Source: Schlesneria sp.
GTDB lineage: Bacteria; Planctomycetota; Planctomycetia; Planctomycetales; Planctomycetaceae
Length of the DNA stretch: 12,946 nt
Direction of reading: 5' to 3'
Assembly (NCBI GenBank): GCA_025353525.1
Contig: JANXOO010001226.1
Coordinates: 1 to 12,946, forward strand
This document shows positions 1-6,849 of this stretch, piece after piece; the stretch's first letter is position 1, and each line of letters begins with the position of its first letter. The notes under the pieces are model-generated. The model ran no database searches. It had not been told where the DNA came from and saw only the letters and a program-made list of their open reading frames with translations. Made by a program: the position numbers and the translations under genes.

Positions 1-165
1 CGAGAGAAGGTCAAGAGAGGATTCAAACGGGCCTTTCAGACGCCGCCCACCTTTCGCCAACCCCGAAATTTTGCCAAACTCACGCGTGAAAATGACGACG
101 ATCCGGCTGGTTTCACTGAAATCAGTCACTCGCAGGATGAGTCCCTCGGACTTTTCGGCAGACAT
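1..165 (-). CDS. recO: DNA repair protein RecO, N-terminal 55 codons (gene leaves the window)
   Basis: RecO helps load RecA onto SSB-coated single-stranded DNA in the RecFOR pathway of recombinational repair. The reading frame opens with ATG at 165-163 and stays open for exactly 55 codons to the left edge. The translated start has the family's N-terminal OB-fold pattern: a short lead, then GLILRVTDFSETSRIVVIFT, then a REFGKISGLAKGGRR segment, matching the usual run of 'ivLr..dy.Et..iv.lfT.e.Gk....AkG.R' in RecO. A weak purine stretch (GGGA) sits about eight bases before the ATG. The rest of the protein, including the zinc site found in some family members, is outside the window. It follows the membrane-protein gene after a 129-base spacer in the same direction. 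I am fairly sure of the family; the evidence is only the first quarter of the protein. Confidence 0.85.
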   Translation of the reverse strand, partial: MSAEKSEGLILRVTDFSETSRIVVIFTREFGKISGLAKGGRRLKGPFESSLDLLS

Positions 166-294
166 GCTGGATCCCGAATACTTAAAAATTACCCGATCCC
201 GCCGCGACGACAGATTGCTTCGTCATCGAAGAGGACGGAACTGCGAAGATCATTTGCCCGGTCAGGACGTATGTTCGGTGTAAAAGGGAACCAG

Positions 295-1443
295 TCAACC
301 GGCTTTGGTCATGTCATCGGGTGAATTGGTAACGTCCGTCGCTGGTATTCCAACAACCGGGAACGGTTCGCGTACCGGGCGTAACTCGTCGTCCATCGCG
401 AGTCGTTCGAGTGGCACGCCATCGACTTCCCATCGCAACAGCAGATAAATCACTGTGCTGATCGACCAGAAACTGCTGATTCCAATCCCGTTCGCAAGCA
501 GACTGAAAAGGCCTGCCAGCGGTTCCTGCAGCGAAGCAAATGCATGCTTTTCACCGGCGCTGAATGCAATTGGCACGATGATATTTGCAGTTGTTATCCC
601 GACAACAAAGTCGACGACCAGCATCAACATCCCGCCGATCATTAGTCCCGTCACTGTAAATCCGGCCATATGCCACGGACGCCCTGTCAAACCGCTGTAC
701 GCCCGACTGAGTCCGCCAAAACTGTCGCAGTCGTCGGTTGCGATTGCAGCAATCATCAACGGCCACCCGAATGCCGTTGCCAGCAACAAGAACGTCATCG
801 CCAATCCTGCCGCGACCAGAACGGGAGATGCGAGCATCAGGCCGGTCTGACCCAGGCCCGGCATTCGGCCCACAAATCCGGTGATGATGAACGCCACACC
901 GATCATTCCTGCAGCCACAAGCGGGATGGCAGGAGCACCCAGAGAATTTCGCACGCGCGGAATGCTGTAACTGATTGAACGCCAGACCGTAGATTCGTCA
1001 TCGCCATTGAATAACTGTGCCGAACGACGACAGAGGATCGTTCCGCAACACGACCACAGTCCCAGCGCAAATCCAAACTGAATCAGACTGTGAAATCCCC
1101 GTGTGGCAACCGCACGTGTCGTATTCAGTGGTTCGTACTTCTGTGGTGACGCAGTCAGGATCGAAATTGCCGGATCGACCACGCTGGCCCATGGCCGCAA
1201 CAATTTTGCATTCGCCCATCGATCGAAGCGCAGATCGGTGTCGATATAAACCCTGCGATTGGCCGCGATCGCTTCGGTCATCGATTCGTCGAGGGGCAGT
1301 ATGTCATCAACGATCCATCCCAGGAGACCAAGCAACACGCTGGCGATCATGCCAATCAGAACAGATGCTGGCGAAAGAGCAATCGCTGGGGCTTCGAACA
1401 GGCGGATCACCGGGAATCGGACTTTCAATGTGTCGCGCGTCAT
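295..1443 (-). CDS. multi-pass membrane protein of unknown function
   Basis: This is a 382-residue protein that I cannot assign to a named family. Hydrophobic stretches suggest about six membrane segments, at roughly residues 27-45, 118-137, 170-190, 203-235 (long enough for more than one pass), 258-282 and 310-337. Between the first two lies a soluble segment of about 70 residues. The C-terminal tail after about residue 338 is polar and acidic and probably cytoplasmic. A loop near residues 237-257 reads DDCDSFGGLSRAYSGLTGRPW; its D-x-F-x-x-L-S-R-x-Y and GRPW pattern looks like the conserved core of a planctomycete membrane family, but that is recollection, not a search. The start is ATG at 1443-1441 with no clear ribosome binding site. 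It begins 46 bases after the nucleoside-hydrolase gene and could share its transcript. There is no sign of a transport or enzyme motif. Confidence 0.75.
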   Translation of the reverse strand: MTRDTLKVRFPVIRLFEAPAIALSPASVLIGMIASVLLGLLGWIVDDILPLDESMTEAIAANRRVYIDTDLRFDRWANAKLLRPWASVVDPAISILTASPQKYEPLNTTRAVATRGFHSLIQFGFALGLWSCCGTILCRRSAQLFNGDDESTVWRSISYSIPRVRNSLGAPAIPLVAAGMIGVAFIITGFVGRMPGLGQTGLMLASPVLVAAGLAMTFLLLATAFGWPLMIAAIATDDCDSFGGLSRAYSGLTGRPWHMAGFTVTGLMIGGMLMLVVDFVVGITTANIIVPIAFSAGEKHAFASLQEPLAGLFSLLANGIGISSFWSISTVIYLLLRWEVDGVPLERLAMDDELRPVREPFPVVGIPATDVTNSPDDMTKAG

Positions 1444-1489
1444 GATAATGCGTTCGTTGTGATTTCAAGGGCACCAGCAGCAGAGATCG

Positions 1490-2458
1490 TCAACTCGCTT
1501 TACGCAACATCTGAATGAAATAGTCGATAACGCCTTGCGCGTCGACCTCAATCAGCGCTTCGACGTTATTATGCCATGCTGGCCTCTGGCGCCGATCGAA
1601 GATCGTCATGCCGCGCGTCAGTCGGCCTTCCGTCTCGACATCGACGGACAAGGTCATTCGCTTGAACAATCGCGGTTGCGAAATGGCCGCGAGGGCCGTC
1701 AGTTCTGCCAGCCAGATCCCTTCCACTCCCAGATGCTGTCGATGTGCTCGCAACGAGAACGGCAGCAAGTGACGCAGCAGATTGCCGCAGCGCGACGCGT
1801 CGGTCAAATCGAGACGGTCGAGTTGATCGAACGTCAACATGGCACGCTGGCTGACATCGCGAGGAACGATCGATTTCATATTCGGCGACTTCAGCACAAC
1901 GCGCGCCGCCTCGGGGTGATGAAAGACGTTAAATTCAGCGACGGCTGTCACGTCTCCTTCGCTGGTAACGGTTCCCGCCAGGCAAACCAGGCTTCGCAGC
2001 CCGCCAAGGAATCCGGCATCGCGATCTGCGGCCATCGCTACGTTACTGAGCGGCCCAAGCGTCAGCAACGTAATTTCGTCAGGGAATTCTTTGACCAGTT
2101 CGGTCATCAGTTTGGCAGCATCACGTGGATGGTGCAGGTCGGCCACGGCAACCTGCAAGTCACCCAGACCATCCGAGCCGTGCAGCAACCTTTGACGGTT
2201 CTGCCAGTCGGGCGACATCGCCGCCGACTCGGCTTCGAGCATCCGTTGTGCAGCCTCTGCCTGACCAATCCTGGGCCACTTGGGAGGATCGAGTGCTTCG
2301 AGCAATGCTTGCAAGTTTCGCCCCGCCTGCACGGCAGAAACGGCTCCGCCCACAGCGGTCAACGCGACAACATCCAGTTCCGGATCAGCCAGCGCAATCG
2401 CAATCGCGAGGGCATCTCCGATCCCGGGGTCACCGTCAATGATAATTTTTTGAGGCAT
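1490..2458 (-). CDS. nucleoside hydrolase (IUNH) family protein with altered active site
   Basis: The family hydrolyses the N-glycosidic bond of ribonucleosides using a calcium ion held by an aspartate cluster. The fold is clear: an N-terminal IIIDGDPGIGDALAI stretch, GPLSNVA at about 135-141, AEFN at 174-177, PEAARVVL near 182-189, VPRDVS near 198-203, and a C-terminal VDVETEGRLTRGMT block. Length (322) is normal. The catalytic residues are not. Numbering matches Crithidia IU-nucleoside hydrolase at the N-terminus, where D8, D10 and D15 are kept but D14, a ribose contact, is Gly. The Asn normally following GG near position 39 is Ala. The C-terminal His-Asp pair (family HDPLA) reads AELTA at 251-255, so His is Ala and Asp is Glu. 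I checked these codons in the DNA. It may be a divergent hydrolase or a non-catalytic homologue. Start is ATG at 2458-2456, 78 bases after the ASPIC/UnbV gene, without a clear ribosome binding site. Confidence 0.85.
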   Translation of the reverse strand: MPQKIIIDGDPGIGDALAIAIALADPELDVVALTAVGGAVSAVQAGRNLQALLEALDPPKWPRIGQAEAAQRMLEAESAAMSPDWQNRQRLLHGSDGLGDLQVAVADLHHPRDAAKLMTELVKEFPDEITLLTLGPLSNVAMAADRDAGFLGGLRSLVCLAGTVTSEGDVTAVAEFNVFHHPEAARVVLKSPNMKSIVPRDVSQRAMLTFDQLDRLDLTDASRCGNLLRHLLPFSLRAHRQHLGVEGIWLAELTALAAISQPRLFKRMTLSVDVETEGRLTRGMTIFDRRQRPAWHNNVEALIEVDAQGVIDYFIQMLRKAS

Positions 2459-2536
2459 TTTTTCGATTCCCGCGACTCGGGCGTTTTGCAGTAGAATTCC
2501 CTGCGGGGGAGCCCGGAACTGTTTTGCGTGGCAACC

Positions 2537-3550
2537 CTACGGCGAAGATTCCTGTTCAACAACGGCAAGTTCGCGATTCGTATCGAGCGGTCCCCTGACA
2601 ATTTGAACGAGACCGCCTGGCCAATCAATTTCGATTCGATCGACGACTTTCGTTTCGCCGAGGCCAAAATAAAGCGGCAGTGAACTTTGCGAAAGGTATC
2701 CCGATTGTCCGTCCTGGACTTGCGTGAACGTCTGGCCGCCCGCGAAAAGCTGAACGCGGGCTCCCAACCCGTCACGATTGGACCGTGTTCCTTCGAGCCG
2801 CAGTTTCAAATAATTCAGATTTCCGTTTTTTGTGCTCAGATCACTGACAAGGACCATAGGCAAACTGTTGAAGTCGTTGGAAACGATATCCAGGTCGCCA
2901 TCGCCGTCGAGGTCAAAAATCGCGACCGACCGCGTACCGAGTGCTGCCCAAACCGTTACGGGACCGCTACAACCTTCGCACAATTTGTGCGATGAATCGG
3001 CCTTTGCACAATCCAGATTGAACCAGGGTGTTGCAGTCCTCAGATCCCTGCGCGGCTCGACCCCGAGCGTAAATTCCGATGCCTGGAATCGTTCGCCCCG
3101 ATCATTAAGTAACAGCGAATTGTGGTGATAGCGAAACGGATAGTTCATGCTCGCCGTCACGAAGATGTCCTGAAATCCGTCGGCATTCAAATCCGCAACG
3201 CTATGCCCCCACGGCCAGAACGTTTCGGTTCCGGTTTTGTCCGAAATATCCTGAAACTTTCCGTTACGATTTTCGAACAAGGCATTTCCGAAAATGTTCA
3301 TGCCAATTGTTCGGCTCTTGAGCATCGATTCGGGCAAGACATCCTGAGGCGCCTTTTGAGATCCGACGATAACCGGCGAGTCGTCTTCTGTCTTTGTCAC
3401 CGTGTTGGCCGTGCCGGATTTGACACCGGAACGCTGATTGCACTCTGCAATATTGCAAACCACGAGCAGTGCCACAGACAGCGAAATCGGGCGGATCGAA
3501 ATGTTCAACGAAGATGCGTTGAACAATCCATGTCGAAAAATGGCTTCCAT
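2537..3550 (-). CDS. ASPIC/UnbV domain protein with VCBS-type calcium repeats, short form
   Basis: This 337-residue protein carries two calcium-loop repeats of FG-GAP/VCBS type, DLNADGFQD at about 120-128 and DLDGDGDLD at 213-221, then an ASPIC/UnbV domain at about 247-318 (SNRDGLGARVQLFAGG, DGQSGYLSQS, YFGLGE, IDWPGG). Such proteins are exported beta-propeller proteins of unknown function, abundant in planctomycetes and animal CRTAC1 relatives. Residues 20-33 are hydrophobic and could be a signal peptide or anchor; Cys32 and Cys37 follow, but neither sits in a good lipobox. Four more cysteines (181, 191, 194 included) fall in the region between the propeller repeats. The family usually has several more repeats before this point; here only about 75 residues separate the putative signal from the first recognisable block, so the N-terminal half may be lost. 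Start is ATG at 3550-3548 with GGAAAAAG just before it. Confidence 0.85.
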   Translation of the reverse strand: MEAIFRHGLFNASSLNISIRPISLSVALLVVCNIAECNQRSGVKSGTANTVTKTEDDSPVIVGSQKAPQDVLPESMLKSRTIGMNIFGNALFENRNGKFQDISDKTGTETFWPWGHSVADLNADGFQDIFVTASMNYPFRYHHNSLLLNDRGERFQASEFTLGVEPRRDLRTATPWFNLDCAKADSSHKLCEGCSGPVTVWAALGTRSVAIFDLDGDGDLDIVSNDFNSLPMVLVSDLSTKNGNLNYLKLRLEGTRSNRDGLGARVQLFAGGQTFTQVQDGQSGYLSQSSLPLYFGLGETKVVDRIEIDWPGGLVQIVRGPLDTNRELAVVEQESSP

Positions 3551-3727
3551 CTTTTTCCGGTATCCTTGACGCGGACACGATTCAGGCGTTTGTCATAACC
3601 CGGCGCAAGTTAAAACGCCGTATTTTCGCTGGTCATCTGACGAGGACCGCAGTGCAGGCTTCCAGCGACCACCCTGCCAGACACCGCATTCAGTATACGA
3701 CGATTCGATTCTTTGCGACATCGACTG

Positions 3728-4237
3728 CTAACATCGCTCGGATTGACTCGCCAATTTCGCAGTGCAGGCTGCAGATTCTTTGCGAACCCGGTCCTGGAAA
3801 ACGTCTCGCGACTCAACGACGAATCGTCCTTTCATTTCCAGAACATCACGAGCAGAATGTAAATCGTCGGCCGTATTCAAAACGCCATCAGCTCCGGGAG
3901 AACGCACCCGCCATTGGTAATTGCGACCGGTCATCTCGATCAGGTAGGGGTTTGATACCAGAACCGGAATGGTTGGCGCGATCGGTCGTTCGATCCGAAA
4001 AGTTGCGCGACTGGCAGGAAAGAAAATACCGATGACTGAAAAAGAGGGACGGGCACCAGGAAGGCCTGGAGCCAGTTCCCGTTTTTCAGCCGGTATATTT
4101 TCCACTACCTATCGCCTGACATCAAGGGAATCATTTGATATGGCCGTGGTGGTGCTGAGAAATTGGCGACGTGTCGACAGGAACTGTGATTCACGCAAAG
4201 TCTTTGCCTCATACACCCATCATGAGATTCCGTTCAT
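3728..4237 (-). pseudogene. decayed COX2-like reading frame
   Basis: This gap between the TPR and ASPIC/UnbV genes has no intact gene, but one minus-strand frame carries a protein-like trace. An ATG at 4237-4235 overlaps the TPR stop as ATGA. The frame is then interrupted by TGA at 4222-4220 and TAG at 4111-4109, reopens with a GTG at 4105, and runs 125 codons to TAG at 3730-3728. The open part contains VLVSNPYLIEMTGRNYQW and VRSPGADGVLNTADD, followed by VESRDVF. This resembles the beta-sheet core of COX2-like proteins, where 'v.GRQ..W...YPG.DG..GT.DD' precedes a 'SRDVxHSF' strand. The copper-binding end is not recognisable. Before the TAG the same frame contains TRRQFLSTTTA, similar to a twin-arginine start. 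I infer a disabled remnant; resemblance is from memory of the family, and a non-coding spacer is possible. Confidence 0.35.
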
Positions 4238-4902
4238 GGAGAATTGTCGGATGATTGGTCGAATGGCGCGCCGGGGTCTACGTTCGCAAACGATCGAAGC
4301 CAGCGGCGATGTTCTTCCGCGAGGGGCGCAAACTCCGGATGTGTCAGGGCGAGCTTCGCGTAGTAATCAAACAACAGTTGGCGCGCTCGCTGCTGCGTCG
4401 GCTGCTGATCCAGTACGGCCATGAGTCGCACGACGCCTTCTTGAGGGTCCGAGTAGCGAAGCAGGATTTCTCCAGCCTGGGTCAATAAATCGATATTGTG
4501 CGGTTCTTTTCGAAAGCGGTCCTGAATGAGTTGCAGATCCCGGAATGCTGCCTTGGCCTCGCTAAAGTAAGCGAAATGCGGTGCGGCACCCTCTCGATCA
4601 CCCTGTGACTGTAACGCCTGGGCGAGAAGGTAATGCAATTCGTCATCGTACGACAGCAGTTCGATGGCACGCCTCAGAACCTCCGCAGCCTCGACATCGT
4701 GACCATTCTCATCGAGATGCCGACCATATTCTCGCAATGCTTCTGCATTCTGGGGGGCTTCCTGTACTGCGGACTTCAAAAACTTTTCGGACGCAGCGGC
4801 ATCGCCAAGGGCCTTGTGACAGAGCCCAAGCCCGAGCATGGCTTTGGCCGACCATTTCTTGTTTCGAGGCATGATGTATACAATGCGACTGCCTCGCGTC
4901 AA
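4234..4902 (-). CDS. tetratricopeptide-repeat protein, 3' part of a probably split gene
   Basis: This 222-residue frame is made of TPR helices: AMLGLGLCHKALGDAAASEKFLKSA, then NAEALREYGRHLDENGHDVEAAEVLRRAIEL, then LHYLLAQALQSQGDREGAAPHFAYF, followed by a more divergent helical tail (DLLTQAGEILLRYSDPQEGVV) ending in a polar segment. TPR arrays bind partner proteins and have no catalytic role. The frame begins with TTG at 4902-4900, whose last bases overlap the TGA of the upstream TPR frame (TTGA); an ATG lies at 4872-4870. Neither has a Shine-Dalgarno site, and the first 14 residues do not look like TPR. Together with the upstream frame it makes sense as one protein of about 460 residues disrupted near 4860-4901. 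It has no signal peptide of its own. Translation as a separate coupled protein cannot be excluded. Confidence 0.65.
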   Translation of the reverse strand: MTRGSRIVYIMPRNKKWSAKAMLGLGLCHKALGDAAASEKFLKSAVQEAPQNAEALREYGRHLDENGHDVEAAEVLRRAIELLSYDDELHYLLAQALQSQGDREGAAPHFAYFSEAKAAFRDLQLIQDRFRKEPHNIDLLTQAGEILLRYSDPQEGVVRLMAVLDQQPTQQRARQLLFDYYAKLALTHPEFAPLAEEHRRWLRSFANVDPGAPFDQSSDNSP

Positions 4903-5627
4903 CGATTCTGCTGTTGCAGCACAATCGCAAGTTCATAAGCGATCCTGAGCTGTCGGGGATCCAATTCATGCGCCCGCTGCAAATCGGCCTCGGCGCGTTT
5001 GATATTATGCTCCACCAACCAGACGCGACTGCGCAATACATAAGGCTCGGGGTCCTTCGGAAAATCCGCAATCCAGGCTTTTATCAATGGGAGTACATCT
5101 CCAAATTGCAATGTACGCATGTAACCAATCACGAACGCTTCGCACACTTCATTCGAATCGTCATCTGAGTCGATCAATAGTTTCGGCAGTTTGGCCTTGA
5201 CTGCGTTCAACTGTCCTGCCTGAGCCATCGCCAGATCATTTTCGCGATGGATCTTCTTTTCCGGCGCACCGTACTTTGCGGCTTGGTCGAGCGATGTTTT
5301 AACTTCATTGAGCTGCCCCAAATGCCGGTGGGCTCGTGCCCTGAGCAGCAAGAGGTCGCCATTGGGGTTCGTGATAACGGCACCGCGATGAATCCAGACC
5401 AACGCCTGTTCTGGCTCGCGCTCGGCCAAAGAGCGATGCGCCAGCCAACCAATCGAGGCATTCACCCACCAGCTTTTGGTCGCGGCAAGGACTGCGCAGA
5501 GAACCACGATGATGACCAGCAACCGCCTGACGCGAGAGCGAAACGAGATCTTTGATGAAGCGGGAGCTCTTTGTGCCGTCGAGTCCGACCGGGGTGGCGA
5601 ATTTTGTGGTGTTTCACTTAACGACAT
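4899..5627 (-). CDS. membrane-anchored tetratricopeptide-repeat protein, 5' part of a probably split gene
   Basis: The 242-residue frame starts at ATG 5627-5625. A polar Ser/Pro-rich N-terminus and basic residues (about 29-36) lead into one hydrophobic helix at about 36-50 (LLVIIVVLCAVLAAT), which would anchor the protein with the TPR part outside the cytoplasm. TPR-like helix pairs follow: ALVWIHRGAVITNPNGDLLLLRARAHRHLG near 75-104, a middle region near 160-195, YVLRSRVWLVEHNIKRAEADLQRAHELDP near 196-224, and a final half-repeat ending ...ELAIVLQQQNR at residue 242. It stops at TGA 4901-4899 in the middle of a TPR: the same frame continues after the stop with REAVALYTSCLE, the second helix of that repeat. 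The gene lies 46 bases after the FG-GAP gene. It is likely the scaffold of the FG-GAP/ASPIC cluster, by context only. Confidence 0.7.
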   Translation of the reverse strand: MSLSETPQNSPPRSDSTAQRAPASSKISFRSRVRRLLVIIVVLCAVLAATKSWWVNASIGWLAHRSLAEREPEQALVWIHRGAVITNPNGDLLLLRARAHRHLGQLNEVKTSLDQAAKYGAPEKKIHRENDLAMAQAGQLNAVKAKLPKLLIDSDDDSNEVCEAFVIGYMRTLQFGDVLPLIKAWIADFPKDPEPYVLRSRVWLVEHNIKRAEADLQRAHELDPRQLRIAYELAIVLQQQNR

Positions 5628-5673
5628 GGTAATTTCGCGACGATGTCGCTTTCGTGTGGAAGGATGTAGTCGC

Positions 5674-6849
5674 TCAACGGGATCGCGAGCCGGAGTTGCG
5701 GTAGACAGTCAAGGCCTTTCGCGAACCGCTCGCCTCTTCTCGAAAAGCGCCGGTCACCAGATCGTAGTCACCATCGCCATCGATATCGTATGTGGTCATC
5801 GCCGCGTGTGAAGCGTCATCTTGAGCGATCAAATGACGTACGAATTCCCCATGATCTCGTTGTTCCAGCCAGATCACTGCCTGCTGATGGTCTGCTCCGG
5901 ACAATCCCTGCAGTCTCTCAGGTACAAATGCGCACACGGCGAGGTCGAGGTCACCATCTTGATCCAGGTCGACGGGAAGTGCCCGGTGTGCACCTGGCAG
6001 GCCCGTCAATCGGTGAACTGTGAACGGAAACTTTCCGCGATTCTCGAACCACCAGACTCCGTGCGATGGCTTCATGATGAATGAATCGAATGCGTCGCCA
6101 TTTGTGTAAACGACATCCGAATCTCCATCCTGATCGAGATCCACCACGACCATTCCGCTGGAATCGGCAGCGGGGTCACCGGCGGCGTACAACGTGTGTG
6201 GAACAAGCTGAAATCGCTGTGGTGCGTCAGGATCGGGTTCATTCAACCATGCAATGATCGTTTCGTGTTCCTGACTCAGAATCGCAACGATGTCGAGTCG
6301 GCCATCGCCATTGATGTCAGCGCAGGCGACGTGAATCGTTCCTGGCCGGCGATCGAGCAGTTGGTTCCTGAATGAACCGCCAGTGGTTGTTGGGGAGGTA
6401 CTCGGGTTAGTATCATTCCACAGGATGTGAATTCCACCCGTTGAATGCCAACCAAACTCGGCGACCACGACGTCGAGGTCGCCGTCGCCATCCAAATCGC
6501 CTGTTTGTACATCTGCAACGCGTCCGACGTTCCTCAGGAGCGATTCTGTCCTGGCAAATTGCAGCGGATGGTCCTGGGATCGACCTGGATTCCATCCCGT
6601 CACGTCGGCGATCCAGAGAAGCTCGCCGAGTTGATGATCTGCGGGCAAGAAACTACCCAGGTCCGTTATCAGAAGTTCCGGAATCTGATTGCCGTTCAAA
6701 TCACAGACTCGGACCGTAACAGGGTTCGCGGCGGAATGCGAAAGATTTTGCCAATGATGTTGTTCGGGATCGCCGAAATCAGCTTCCAGGTTGGTCCCTG
6801 GCGGCGACCACTTCGCCCCCTTCGCCGCCTGCGCCGGGTCCGATTTCAA
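5674..6849 (-). CDS. FG-GAP/VCBS repeat protein lacking an export signal
   Basis: The 391-residue frame is a beta-propeller-type protein with six acidic calcium loops: DLNGNQIPE (about 50-58, weak), DLDGDGDLD (118-126), DINGDGRLD (178-186), DLDQDGDSD (237-245), DLDQDGDLD (294-302) and DIDGDGDYD (355-363). Between them are planctomycete-typical blocks such as GRVADVQ, EFGWHSTGGI, ISQEHET-like SQEHETI, and HRALPVDLD. Such proteins are normally secreted, but there is no signal peptide, cytochrome c domain or other N-terminal domain. The only start available is TTG at 6849-6847, inside the 3' end of the uvrA-like gene (71-base overlap), and the first 24 residues are merely the other frame of that gene. 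The next ATG is far inside (residue 233). I infer that the original 5' end has been lost. It heads the FG-GAP/TPR/ASPIC cluster. Confidence 0.75.
   Translation of the reverse strand: MKSDPAQAAKGAKWSPPGTNLEADFGDPEQHHWQNLSHSAANPVTVRVCDLNGNQIPELLITDLGSFLPADHQLGELLWIADVTGWNPGRSQDHPLQFARTESLLRNVGRVADVQTGDLDGDGDLDVVVAEFGWHSTGGIHILWNDTNPSTSPTTTGGSFRNQLLDRRPGTIHVACADINGDGRLDIVAILSQEHETIIAWLNEPDPDAPQRFQLVPHTLYAAGDPAADSSGMVVVDLDQDGDSDVVYTNGDAFDSFIMKPSHGVWWFENRGKFPFTVHRLTGLPGAHRALPVDLDQDGDLDLAVCAFVPERLQGLSGADHQQAVIWLEQRDHGEFVRHLIAQDDASHAAMTTYDIDGDGDYDLVTGAFREEASGSRKALTVYRNSGSRSR

Noticed and set aside
218..231. CTTCG-TCAT-CGAAG hairpin between the membrane-protein gene and recO
   Set aside because: Five-pair stem without T tract; too weak to call a terminator.
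1535..2494. 319-codon plus frame opposite the nucleoside-hydrolase gene
   Set aside because: It is the antisense shadow of a gene with clear family motifs and is itself rich in Gln/Arg/His without motifs.
3648..3770. 13-base direct repeat CGCAGTGCAGGCT at 3648-3660 and 3758-3770
   Set aside because: Two short copies 110 bases apart with no matching flanks, inverted repeats or transposase; could be chance or leftover of a small duplication.
4109..4216. 35-codon frame with TRRQFLSTTTA, like a twin-arginine signal
   Set aside because: Too short, no hydrophobic core after the arginines, no mature domain; mentioned only as part of the decayed frame at 3728-4237.
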